Positions 7,337 through 15,032 of a stretch of 18,786 nucleotides of DNA are shown here, piece after piece; position 1 is the first letter of the stretch, and the number at the start of each line of letters is the position of its first letter. This stretch comes from CANJDH01 sp964443245 (GTDB lineage Bacteria > Pseudomonadota > Gammaproteobacteria > Burkholderiales > JAEUOS01). Under the pieces are notes generated by a model. That model saw only the letters and a list, made by a program, of their open reading frames with translations, was not told the origin of the DNA and did no database searches. A program made the position numbers and the translations under genes. The DNA lies in contig CAYUEG010000071.1 in assembly GCA_964443245.1 (NCBI GenBank), positions 1-18,786 on the forward strand. Direction: 5' to 3'.

Positions 7337-8650
7337 TCAAACCGTGACGGTCGCACCTTTGTCGAAAGTCTCGTCCTTGAAGTACTTGTTGAGCCGGTCA
7401 TCCGCGGTGCGGGCGTGGCCTTCCATGCCTTCCAGGCGCGAGATGCGCGCCGTCACCTGGCCCACATCGCGGTTGGCGCCGCGGCTCATGCGTTGCCAGG
7501 TCACGGTCTTGATGAACTTGTGCACCGACAGGCCGCCCGAATAGCGCGCCGCGCCCTTGGTCGGCAGGATGTGGTTCGGCCCCGAGGCTTTGTCACCGTA
7601 GGCCACGGTGGTCTCTTCGCCGAGGAACAGCGAGCCGTAGCAGGTCAGGTTCTTCAGCCACCAGTCCAGATCCTCGGCATGCACCTCCAGGTGCTCGGCG
7701 GCGTACTGGTCGGACACCTTCACCACCTCTTCGCGCGAGCCGCACAGGATCACCTCGCCGTAATCGCGCCAGGCGGCAGCGGCCGCATCGCGTGCGGTGG
7801 GCGGCAGCGTGTCGATGAGCCCCGGAATCCGGGCCATGACGTCACGTGCCAGCTTCTCGCTTACGGTCATGAGCCACATCGGCGATTCGTGGCCGTGCTC
7901 GCCCTGGCCCACCAGGTCGTTGGCGACGATGTAGGGGTCGGACGAGTCATCGGCAATCACCGCCACCTCCGAGGGGCCGGCAAACACGTCGATGCCGACC
8001 TTGCCGAACAGCATGCGCTTGGCTTCGGCGACGAACTTGTTGCCGGGCCCGACGATGATGTCGGCCGGCTTGCCGGTAAAGAGGCCGTTGGCCATGGTGG
8101 CGATCGCCTGCACGCCGCCCAGGGTCATGATGATGTCGGCACCGGCCACCTTCATCGCGTACAGCACCAGCGGGTGGATGCCTTCGCCCTTGAACGGGGT
8201 CGAGCAGGCAATGATGGTCGGCACGCCGGCCGCCTTGGCGGTGGCAATGCTCATGTAGGCCGAGGCAATGTGCGCATAGCGTCCGGTCGGCACGTAGCAG
8301 CCGGCGACGTTGACGGGGATCAGGCGCTGCCCGGCAATCAGGCCGGGATGCACTTCGGTTTCAAACTCGGTCATCGAGGCCCGCTGGGCGCGGGCGAACT
8401 TGGCCACTTGCGCAGCAGCGAACTCGATGTCGCGCTTGACCGACGCAGGAATGTCACGTGTGCGCCGTTCGATTTCTGCGGGCGTGACGATGATGTCGCC
8501 GTCCCACTTGTCGAGTTTCTTTGAGTAGTCGCGCACCGCCTGCTCGCCATGCTTGTCGATGTTGGCCAGCATCTCCTCCACCACCTTGCGGGCGTTGTCG
8601 GTTTCGGTCTCCGGGGTTTTGGCAGCTTTTTTCAGGTAGGTGATCGACAT
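7337..8650 (-). CDS. hpsN: Sulfopropanediol (DHPS) 3-dehydrogenase HpsN, histidinol dehydrogenase family
   Basis: This 437-residue protein has the HisD fold with the catalytic set intact: zinc ligands Q249, H252, D353 and H412, and the E319-H320 pair (AEHLEV). Where HisD carries a histidinol-type EHGPDS segment, this protein has EHGHESPMWL. It also has WWLKNLTCYGSLFLGEETTVA and HILPTKGAARYSGGLSVHKF, features I associate with HpsN. HpsN oxidises (S)-DHPS through the aldehyde to (R)-sulfolactate with two NAD+. No his biosynthetic genes are nearby, whereas a SuyB-like lyase, two other dehydrogenases and a TauT-type importer are in the same direction. The start ATG at 8650 has only a weak ribosome site. 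A HisD-like enzyme for another amino or sulfo alcohol remains possible. Confidence 0.85.
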   Translation of the reverse strand: MSITYLKKAAKTPETETDNARKVVEEMLANIDKHGEQAVRDYSKKLDKWDGDIIVTPAEIERRTRDIPASVKRDIEFAAAQVAKFARAQRASMTEFETEVHPGLIAGQRLIPVNVAGCYVPTGRYAHIASAYMSIATAKAAGVPTIIACSTPFKGEGIHPLVLYAMKVAGADIIMTLGGVQAIATMANGLFTGKPADIIVGPGNKFVAEAKRMLFGKVGIDVFAGPSEVAVIADDSSDPYIVANDLVGQGEHGHESPMWLMTVSEKLARDVMARIPGLIDTLPPTARDAAAAAWRDYGEVILCGSREEVVKVSDQYAAEHLEVHAEDLDWWLKNLTCYGSLFLGEETTVAYGDKASGPNHILPTKGAARYSGGLSVHKFIKTVTWQRMSRGANRDVGQVTARISRLEGMEGHARTADDRLNKYFKDETFDKGATVTV

Positions 8651-8703
8651 GGGTCAAGTCCAGTGGGTCAGGGAAAAGGGGGCTAACGAATAACCAATCT
8701 GTG

Positions 8704-8723
8704 AAAGGCCGGAGAGGCGCTCC
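8704..8723 (-). repeat. Dispersed 20-bp repeat, copy 2
   Basis: Minus-strand partner of 17614-17633 with one mismatch. It forms one arm and the flank of the hairpin at 8709-8739; the other arm (from 8725, plus strand) carries a looser version, GGAGCGGCTCTCCGG. Confidence 0.6.
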
Positions 8724-8739
8724 AGGAGCGGCTCTCCGG
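8709..8739 (-). terminator. 31-bp near-perfect hairpin downstream of the ABC transporter genes
   Basis: Two 15-base arms (8709-8723 and 8725-8739) pair with a single mismatch around base 8724. In the direction of transcription the stem follows the binding-protein stop by 28 bases and is followed by CCTTTCAC, which is a poor U-tract. It may be an attenuating or mRNA-stabilising hairpin rather than a full terminator, giving different expression of transporter and enzyme genes. One arm plus flank recurs at 17614-17633, so it may equally be a REP-like repeat. Confidence 0.6.
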
Positions 8740-8767
8740 GGTATTGCTCAATGCGGATCGGGAATGC

Positions 8768-9817
8768 CTAGTTGGTGCGGTTGGCAAACTCGCGCAGCTT
8801 CGGATCGGCGTTCACCATCTTCATGAACTCATCGGTGATGTAGGTGTTGGCGGCAGGGACTTCGGGAATCGCGCCGGTGCCCTTGATGAAATCGCCGATC
8901 TTGGTCATCCACCCATCCACTTCCGAGGCGCCCTTGCTGCGATCCATGATGCGCAGCTGGCTGGCAAGGTCAAAGGTCGGGCGGGTGTCGAACTCCTTGT
9001 TGAGGGAGGCTTCCGAGATCGTCGTGCCACCCTGGGCGTAGAACTTGTTCATCATCGCCACGGCCTCCTTGCGGTTGGCGTTGGCCCACTTCCAGGCGCG
9101 CAGGTAAATGGCCAGGAAGCGCGCCACGTTCTGCGGCTGCTCCTTGGCGTAATCGGCACGCACGATCAGGGCTCCCGGCACGATCGCGCCGCTGTCCTTG
9201 CCCGAGCACAGGAGCTTGGCGCCTGATTTCTCTTCCACGGTGTAGATGTTCGGTGCCCACAGGCCGGCCAGTTCGGTGTTGTTCGACGCGAGTGCCGAGA
9301 TGATCTCGGCCTGGCCCATGTTCTTGAGCGTCACGTCCGCCTTCTTCAGGCCGTACTTGGCCAGACACGACTGCACCGCGTAGTCACCGGTCGAGTTGGC
9401 GGTGAGCAGGATGGTCTGACCCTTGAGCAGGGCCGGATTCTTCATGTAGGCGTCAGCCTTGTCGCCGCGCACCATCAGGGCATTGCCGTGCGATTCGTCA
9501 TTGGTGATGCCGATGGTCATCAGGTTGAAGCGCACCTTGCCCAGCACGGCCGGGACCGAACCGGTGCCGCCGATGTCCCATGATTTCGAGGCCGAGGCGG
9601 CAATCTGCGGCACGCCGGCCGGGAAGGTCGAGAACACCGGTTTGAGGCCCAGCTCGGCCCACCAGTTCTTCTCGGTGGCAATGTGGAATGGCAGGGCCCA
9701 GTAAAGCGCCGGCTGGTAGCTCACCTTGATTTCGGTCTGGGCCTGGGCGCTTGCCGGCGCTGCGGCCGCCAGTGCCAGGGCCAGGGCCGGCAGAGCGTTG
9801 CGGATGCGTGTGAACAT
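8768..9817 (-). CDS. NitT/TauT-type ABC transporter periplasmic substrate-binding protein
   Basis: This 349-residue protein has a signal peptide (MFTRIRNALPALALALAAAAPASAQAQ) followed by TEIKVSYQPALYWALPFHIATEKNWW, the usual opening of NMT1/SsuA/TauA-like binding proteins. The SWDIGGTGSVPAVL and NSTGDYAVQSCLAKYGL segments fit the family. The start has a strong AAGGAGA (9822-9828). It follows the ATPase gene by 64 bp and closes the transporter cluster of permease, permease, ATPase and binding protein. Families of this type carry taurine, alkanesulfonates, nitrate or thiamine precursors. In this setting a sulfonate such as DHPS or sulfolactate, or a sulfate ester, is the natural guess, but the binding site cannot be read by eye. 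Confidence 0.9.
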   Translation of the reverse strand: MFTRIRNALPALALALAAAAPASAQAQTEIKVSYQPALYWALPFHIATEKNWWAELGLKPVFSTFPAGVPQIAASASKSWDIGGTGSVPAVLGKVRFNLMTIGITNDESHGNALMVRGDKADAYMKNPALLKGQTILLTANSTGDYAVQSCLAKYGLKKADVTLKNMGQAEIISALASNNTELAGLWAPNIYTVEEKSGAKLLCSGKDSGAIVPGALIVRADYAKEQPQNVARFLAIYLRAWKWANANRKEAVAMMNKFYAQGGTTISEASLNKEFDTRPTFDLASQLRIMDRSKGASEVDGWMTKIGDFIKGTGAIPEVPAANTYITDEFMKMVNADPKLREFANRTN

Positions 9818-9881
9818 GGAATCTCCTTCTGTTGTCTTCAGGTGGTCGAAAGAATCGGATCTTGGTGTCCGCTGGGTGATA

Positions 9882-10679
9882 TCAATGATCAGCCGGTGTC
9901 TGCTGTTCGCGCAGCAGGCGCCAGATGTGGGTGCGCAGATGGACGAACGAGGCCTGGTCCATCACGTCTTCAATCTTCTCGAAGCGGTCCCAGTTGTCGC
10001 TCGCGCGCACGCTGGCCACGTCCATGATTTCGCGGATGGTGCCGGGGCGCCGGCTCATCACCACCACGCGGTCAGCCAGATAGACTGCCTCTTCCACCGC
10101 GTGGGTGATGAACAGCACCGTGCGTGGATTGACGCGCGCCAGGCGCACCAGCTCTTCCTGCATCACCACCCGGGTTTGCGCGTCGAGTGCGCCGAACGGT
10201 TCGTCCATCAGCAGCACCTGCGGTTCGAGCACATAGGCGCGCGCAATCGCCACACGCTGCTGCATGCCTCCGGAAAGCTGGTGCGGAAAGGCGCTCTCGT
10301 AGCCACCCAGGTTCATCAGCTTGATCACGTCGGCCACGCGGCGGGTGCGCTCGGCATCGGCCACCCCGTTGGCCACCAGGCCGAAGCCGATGTTCTCGAC
10401 CACCGTTTTCCAGGGGAACAGGGCAAACTGCTGGAATACCACGGCGCGGTCCGGCCCCGGCGCGGTGACGATCTGGCCACCCACTGCCACCGTGCCGCTC
10501 GAAGGAAACTCCAGCCCCGCCGCCATGCGCATGCAGGTGGTCTTGCCGCAGCCGGAGGGGCCGACGATAGCCACGAACTCCTTGTCGCGCACCGTGAGGT
10601 TGATGTCCTGCAAGGCCGGAAACTGCTGGCCATCGCGTGTGAAGGTGCGCGCCACGTTGGTGAAGACGATATCGCTCAT
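9882..10679 (-). CDS. NitT/TauT-type ABC transporter ATP-binding protein
   Basis: This 265-residue ATPase has all motifs in order: Walker A GPSGCGKTT (40-48), Q-loop FQQFALFPW (82-90), signature LSGGMQQRVAIARA (135-148), Walker B VLLMDEPFGALD (155-166) and switch H193. The PFGALDAQTR and RPGTIRE stretches are typical of the SsuB/TauB group. Its ATG overlaps the stop of the preceding permease gene as ATGA, so the start is secure; the longer upstream frame runs inside the permease gene. It powers import through the two permeases. Confidence 0.93.
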   Translation of the reverse strand: MSDIVFTNVARTFTRDGQQFPALQDINLTVRDKEFVAIVGPSGCGKTTCMRMAAGLEFPSSGTVAVGGQIVTAPGPDRAVVFQQFALFPWKTVVENIGFGLVANGVADAERTRRVADVIKLMNLGGYESAFPHQLSGGMQQRVAIARAYVLEPQVLLMDEPFGALDAQTRVVMQEELVRLARVNPRTVLFITHAVEEAVYLADRVVVMSRRPGTIREIMDVASVRASDNWDRFEKIEDVMDQASFVHLRTHIWRLLREQQTPADH

Positions 10680-11500
10680 GTTGCCCTGCCCCGCTTGCGG
10701 TTGACGGCAGCCTCGATCTGCCGGATGCCGATGTCGATCAAAAGGCCCACCACGCCAATGGCGATCATGCCGCTCATGACGATGGCGGTGCTGATGCTGC
10801 TCTGCCCCTTGACCATCAGGTAGCCGACGCCGCTCGACGCCACGATGAGTTCGGCGCCGACCAGCGATTGCCAGCCCAGGCCCGCACTGACGCGCACCCC
10901 GGCAATGATCGACGGGACCGCCGCCGGCAGCAGCACCTGCGTGATCATGCGCGTGCTCGACAGCCCCAGCATGCGTGCCGCTTCGATCAGATACGGTTCG
11001 ACCTGCCTGGCACCGCGATAGGCGTTGACCACGCAGGGCGGAAAGGCCCCGGCGAAAATGATCAGGGTCGGCCCGCCGATGCCGGTGCCGAACCACAGGG
11101 CAGCAAACGGCACCCAGGCAATCGGCGCCACATAGCGCAGGGCTTCAAACAGCGGCGTGACAATCGCATCGAGGGTGCGGAACCATCCCATCAGAAGGCC
11201 CAGCGGCAGGCCGATCGCCACCGCCAGCGCGAAGCCCAGCAGATAGCGGCCGATGCTGGAGACCAGATGGGCCTGCAGGGTGAAGCCGGCAAACGGCTCC
11301 TGGGTCAGCTTGAGGAACTGCTGCGCCACGTCGCCCGGACCGGGCATGAAGGCTTTGGGCATCAGCCCGGAGGCGGCGATCGCCCACCACACTGCGAGGA
11401 AGCTGATGAGGCCGATGGCATGCAGGCGCCAGCGCGTGCCGGCCGCCAGCGGGGTGCGCGCATCGGTGCGCTGCATCGCGTTGGCGCTCGCCTGGCTCAT
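10676..11500 (-). CDS. NitT/TauT-type ABC transporter permease (second)
   Basis: This 274-residue inner-membrane permease of the SsuC/TauC type has about six helices. The EAA loop EAARMLGLSSTRMITQVLLPAAVPSI lies at 173-198 and contacts the ATPase. FMPGPGDV (51-58) is the common segment after the first helix. The start MSQASANAM overlaps the first permease gene by ATGA. Having two non-identical permeases means the channel is a heterodimer, unlike the single-permease TauC or SsuC systems. Confidence 0.9.
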   Translation of the reverse strand: MSQASANAMQRTDARTPLAAGTRWRLHAIGLISFLAVWWAIAASGLMPKAFMPGPGDVAQQFLKLTQEPFAGFTLQAHLVSSIGRYLLGFALAVAIGLPLGLLMGWFRTLDAIVTPLFEALRYVAPIAWVPFAALWFGTGIGGPTLIIFAGAFPPCVVNAYRGARQVEPYLIEAARMLGLSSTRMITQVLLPAAVPSIIAGVRVSAGLGWQSLVGAELIVASSGVGYLMVKGQSSISTAIVMSGMIAIGVVGLLIDIGIRQIEAAVNRKRGRAT

Positions 11501-12261
11501 GCCGACCTCCAGCGCATCACGCGCTGTTCGATCTTGCCGAGCAGCCAGGTGGAGGTGGCGCCGGACAAGGCCACGAACACCATGCCGGTGAGGATCATGG
11601 CCGGGAAGATGTCCTGGGCGGCGGCGTTGAGCACGTGACCCAGGCCGAGGAGGGAGCCCACCAGTTCGGCGGCCACCAGCGTCGTCCATGAAGCCTGCAG
11701 GGAGAGGCGCAGCCCGGTGAAGATCAGCGGCAGCGCTGCCGGCACCAGTACGCCGAGCACGAAGCGCGGGCCGCGCACGCCGAGCATGCGCGCCGCCTCG
11801 ATCATGAAGGGTTCGATGTTGCGCACGCCGGTGTAGGTGTTGATCACCGAGGGCACGAAGGCGGCAAAAAAGATCACCATGATCTTGGCTGCGTCGCCCA
11901 GTCCCAGCCAGACGATCGCCAGCGGAATCCAGGCCAGTGGCGGAATCGGCCGGATGATCAGGAAGATCGGGTTGAGCAGCGCCTCGGCGCGCCGGTTCCA
12001 GCCCATCAGCAAACCGAGCGGGACCCCCACTGCGACGGCGAAGGTAAAGCCCATCAGCACCAGCTTGAAGCTTTGCAGCACGTGCTGGTGGATACGACCA
12101 TCGGCGTAGCCGCTCACGGCGATCTGCTTGACCGCTGTGCCGAACTCGGCCGGGTTGGGAAAGCGGGCCGCGCCTACCCAGCCGGTGGCCGAGGTAAACA
12201 GATACCAGAGCGCCGCCACCACCAGAATGGTGGCCAGGCTGATGGCAAACCGGGTGTTCAT
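11497..12261 (-). CDS. NitT/TauT-type ABC transporter permease (first)
   Basis: This 254-residue permease is of the same family as the next gene. It has an N-terminal helix (8-24), FPNPAEF (34-40), the helix around AVAVGVPLGLLMGW (75-88), and the EAA loop EAARMLGVRGPRFVLGVLVPAALP (155-178). Its ATG overlaps the stop of the Ldh-type dehydrogenase gene as ATGA, so an enzyme gene is translationally coupled to the importer. It ends in an ATGA overlap with the second permease. It should form the heterodimeric channel with that protein. Confidence 0.9.
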   Translation of the reverse strand: MNTRFAISLATILVVAALWYLFTSATGWVGAARFPNPAEFGTAVKQIAVSGYADGRIHQHVLQSFKLVLMGFTFAVAVGVPLGLLMGWNRRAEALLNPIFLIIRPIPPLAWIPLAIVWLGLGDAAKIMVIFFAAFVPSVINTYTGVRNIEPFMIEAARMLGVRGPRFVLGVLVPAALPLIFTGLRLSLQASWTTLVAAELVGSLLGLGHVLNAAAQDIFPAMILTGMVFVALSGATSTWLLGKIEQRVMRWRSA

Positions 12262-13271
12262 GGCGCCGTACCTGCCGCGAGGGCGTTCAGCTGCGCCAGC
12301 AGCGCATCGGAAACCGTGAGCCCGCCGGCTTCGGCCCTGGCCGTCAGCTCGTTGCGCCGGTAGCCCGGCACACGCACCTCCTCATCGGCCAGCATGGCGC
12401 TGAGCAGCGTCTCGACGCGCTCGTAGTAGGCGTCGTTGCCGGCCAGCGCATTGGGGTCGATCACGATGAAGGCCTGGCCGATGTTGGGGCGATTGCCTTC
12501 GGCGACGAGGAACGAATCGGCCTCGAAGCCGAAGCGCGCACCCGTGAGCGCGACCACCAGCAGCTCCACCATCAGCGCGAGCAGGGCGCCCTTGGTACCG
12601 CCCGCCGGCATCATCATGCCGTCGATCGCGGCCTTGGCATCGGTGGTGGGCTTGCCGTGCTTGTCGAGCGCCCAGCCCAGGGGAATCGCCTCGCCCTTTT
12701 GCGCGGCAATCATGATCTTGCCGCGCGCCACTTCGGAGAGCGAGAGGTCGAGCGAGATCGGCGCGCCATGCTGGCGCGGAAACACCGCCGCAATCGGGTT
12801 GGTGCCGAACAGGGCGCGCGTGCCGCCGGGCATCGGCATCGCGGCCGGGGAGTTGCCCATCGCGATACCGGCCAGGCCTGCGCGTGCCACTGCCTCCAGG
12901 TGATACGCCGCCACGCCAAAGTGATGGCTGTTCGTGACGCCTGCAAACGCCACGCCATGTTCACGTGCGCGCGCCATGGCTTCGGCAATCGCCAGATCGC
13001 ATGCCGGAAACGCCAGGCCGCCGGCGGCATCGATCAGCACCGCGCCGCCCTTGGCGCGTGCCACCTTCGCCACCGCGCGGCCATCGGCGCGGCCGTTTGC
13101 CAGGAAGCCGGCGTACTGCGGCACGCGCGACAGGCCGTGCGACGCCAGACCCTGCGCCTCGGCTGCCACCAGTGCGCGCGCGGTGCTGGTGGCCATTGCA
13201 GCGTGGGCGCCAGCGCCGGCCAGCGCACGCTGTGCCAGCGCTTGCAGATGATCGAGGGAAAGGGTGGGCAT
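12258..13271 (-). CDS. Ldh/ComC-family 2-hydroxyacid dehydrogenase, possible (R)-sulfolactate dehydrogenase
   Basis: This 337-residue protein belongs to the malate/L-lactate dehydrogenase-2 family (AllD, YbiC, ComC), which is unrelated to classical Rossmann LDH. Family marks are SHGLSRVPQY (44-53, H45 and R49), the catalytic-region NSHHFGVAAYH (114-124), GTNPIA and MMPAGGTKGALLALMVELL. Members use NAD(P) to oxidise 2-hydroxyacids; ComC interconverts (R)-sulfolactate and sulfopyruvate. The link to the lyase, hpsN and the importer makes the ComC role the leading guess, together with a sulfolactate racemisation step. No SlcC-type partner is visible. It starts 42 bp after a sulfatase gene with a weak ribosome site, and overlaps the first permease gene by 4 bp. 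A role on lactate, malate or ureidoglycolate cannot be ruled out. Confidence 0.85.
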   Translation of the reverse strand: MPTLSLDHLQALAQRALAGAGAHAAMATSTARALVAAEAQGLASHGLSRVPQYAGFLANGRADGRAVAKVARAKGGAVLIDAAGGLAFPACDLAIAEAMARAREHGVAFAGVTNSHHFGVAAYHLEAVARAGLAGIAMGNSPAAMPMPGGTRALFGTNPIAAVFPRQHGAPISLDLSLSEVARGKIMIAAQKGEAIPLGWALDKHGKPTTDAKAAIDGMMMPAGGTKGALLALMVELLVVALTGARFGFEADSFLVAEGNRPNIGQAFIVIDPNALAGNDAYYERVETLLSAMLADEEVRVPGYRRNELTARAEAGGLTVSDALLAQLNALAAGTAP

Positions 13272-13313
13272 GGTGCTTAGCGCAGGCTCACGGGGCAGGG
13301 TGGCATGGCACCG

Positions 13314-14968
13314 TTACTCGGTGTGATCCGGTTTGGCCGGCGCCACGAAGGGCAACCGTGCGCGGCCCTTGACGGCCGTCGGGCCGGCACCGCCGGAGCC
13401 GCGGATGTAGCGCTTCGATGCATCGACATAAGGCTGGTAGGCCCAGTTCGGGTAGCGCCCCGAACGTTCCGCCACCTGTGCCAGGAAGCGGCGCCGCTTC
13501 TGGCTGGCCAGAATCTCGGTGTGGACGCGCTCGGGATCCCAATCCGTGAGCGCGATTGCCTTCAGCTCGGCCTCGACCGACGCCAGATGCCTGGCTCCGG
13601 CAAGATCGTGCAACTCAAGCGGATCGGCCTCAAGGTCGAACAGCATTGGCGCCAGGCCGCGCGTATAGACATACTTGTACTGGCCGCGCCGGACCATGCG
13701 CGATGCGGCCCGCACGCCTTCGGAGCTGTACTCGGAGATGACCACGCGATCGGCGCCCGCATCGGCACCCGTCATCAGCGGGACCAGCGAACGCCCGTGC
13801 AGCGGCGTGGCCGGCTCCACCGNNNNNNNNNNNNNNNNNNNNNNNNNNNNNNNNNNNNNNNNNNNNNNNNNNNNNNNNNNNNNNNNNNNNNNNNNNNNNN
13901 NNNNNNNNNNNNNNNNNNNNNNGCACCATTGCCGGCCAGATCGAGGAAGGTGGGCAACAGATCGACCAGCGAAACATGTGCAGTCGAACGCCTCGGGGCG
14001 ATGCCGGGCGCGGCAATCATCAATGGCACGCGTGCCGACCACTCGAAGAAGGTCTGCTTGAACCACATGCCGCGCTCGCCCAGCATTTCGCCGTGGTCCA
14101 CGGCGAACACCACGATCGTGTTCCCGGCCAGGCCGCTATCTTCAAGCACCTTGAGGATGCGCCCGATCTTGTCGTCGATGTAGCTCACCATGCCGTAGTA
14201 GGCGTGCCGGGCGTTGCGCACGTGCTCGGGTGTCACATCGTAGAGGTTCTGGGCGTGCGCCACGTGCAGCCACTGGCTGTGAGGGTCGAGTGCCTCGTAC
14301 GGGATCGGCGCCACCGTCGGCATGTCGATCTCGTCGTGGCGGTAGCGATCCCAGTGCTCGCGCCCGGTCACAAACGGCGGGTGCGGGTGGGTAAACGACA
14401 TGGTGAGAAAGAACGGCTGATCGTCCGGCGTGCGCGCGAGGTCGTAGAGCTTCTGGGTACCGTGGTACTCCACCTCATCGTCGTAGTCGATCTGCAGGCT
14501 GCGCACGCAGGCACCCGCCTCGACCACCGGGCGCATGCTCACGCCCGTGGGGCGGTAGGCGGGGCCGCGCAGGAAATCCGGCGTCCAGGCGAAGTCCGAC
14601 GGGTAGATATCGGTGGTGAGCCGCTCCTCGAAGCCATGCAGCTGGTCCGGGCCGATGAAATGCATCTTGCCGCACAGGATGGTCCGGTAACCCAGTGCGG
14701 TCAGGTAGTGCGCCACAGTCGGGATCTCGGCTGGAAACTCGGCAGCGTTGTCGTAGGCGCCAATCGCGTGGGGCAGCAGCCCGGAAAGCATCGAGGCGCG
14801 CGAAGGCGCGCAGATCGGAAAGTTGCAGTACGCGCTTTCGAAGACCACCGACCGCTCCGCCAGGCGCGACAGGTGCGGCGCCTTCACCACCGGATGGCCG
14901 TAGCAGGGCAGCGCCTGCGCGGCGAGCTGGTCGGCCATCAGGAACAGGATATTGGGTCGCTTGCTCAT
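13314..14968 (-). CDS. Choline-sulfatase-like type I sulfatase (canonical CAPSR), interrupted by an assembly gap
   Basis: The two sides of the gap (348 residues before, about 169 after) join into one sulfatase of about 519 residues resembling choline-sulfatase BetC. Active-site features are D13, the CAPSR motif with C53 (to become formylglycine) and R57 (14812-14798), K101-M-H103, H194 and H196, D291-H292 and K304. The BetC-like GPDQLHGFEERLTTDIYPSDF is at 107-126. The C-terminal tail NWAYQPYVDASKRYIR also resembles BetC. There is no signal peptide, so it acts on an imported sulfate ester in the cytoplasm and releases sulfate. The apparent frame change across the N run is an assembly effect, not a real frameshift. 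It lies between a Bug receptor and the Ldh gene. Substrate may be choline-O-sulfate or another small ester; no choline oxidation genes are nearby. Confidence 0.85.
13823..13922. other. Assembly gap, 100 Ns, inside the CAPSR sulfatase gene
   Basis: Exactly 100 Ns, the usual placeholder for a gap of unknown size. The coding frames on both sides agree only if the true length is 2 modulo 3. Comparison with the paralogous sulfatase predicts about 2 missing bases (one base to finish GCN alanine and one to begin the next codon), which would restore the same spacing between DLAGNG and HGRSL as in the paralogue (DLATDG to DGHSL). Confidence 0.9.
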
Positions 14969-14996
14969 GCGTCGGGTAGGTCCGGGCCCGGGGGGG

Positions 14997-15018
14997 AAAG
15001 CGGCCGGTGGCCGGCTTT
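14997..15018 (-). terminator. Small GC-rich hairpin after the Bug receptor gene
   Basis: The sequence AAAGCCGGCCACCGGCCGCTTT (minus strand) pairs GCCGG with CCGGC (15011-15015 and 15003-15007) and extends through AAA/TTT with one bulged base. It begins 14 bases after the receptor stop and lies ahead of the sulfatase gene. The following TTTCCC is a weak U-tract, so it may be a partial terminator or only a GC-rich chance hairpin. Confidence 0.35.
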
Positions 15019-15032
15019 CACGCCACCCGCTT

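Larger units (their letters stand above)
8651..8767 (-). other. 117-bp spacer between ABC binding-protein gene and hpsN
   Basis: This spacer holds the hairpin at 8709-8739 and then a locally AT-richer stretch (about 8675-8708) before hpsN. The stretch could hold a promoter for the hpsN group, but I see no clear -35/-10 pair. It includes the imperfect palindrome GGCTAACGAATAACC (8681-8695), which could be an operator; this is weak evidence. Confidence 0.35.

Noticed and set aside
6785..8524. Long plus-strand open frame (579 codons) opposite the SDR and hpsN genes
   Set aside because: It is antisense to two well-supported genes, its translation is rich in H, G, R and A without any domain, and it reflects high-GC wobble positions.
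7337..8650. Histidinol dehydrogenase for histidine biosynthesis
   Set aside because: The fold and zinc ligands are HisD-like, but the EHGHESP and WWLKNLTCYGSLFLGE segments and the sulfonate-type neighbours fit HpsN, and no his genes are nearby.
8709..8739. A strong Rho-independent terminator ending the operon
   Set aside because: The stem is strong, but the following CCTTTCAC is too poor in U for confidence; kept only as a hairpin of uncertain role.
9882..11096. Extended frame suggesting an N-terminal extension of the ABC ATPase
   Set aside because: The extra residues lie inside the permease gene out of frame; the ATGA overlap at 10676-10679 marks the true start.
13314..14968. A frameshifted sulfatase pseudogene
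   Set aside because: The frame change coincides with the 100-N placeholder, and both halves match the paralogue in full, so the break is an assembly artefact.
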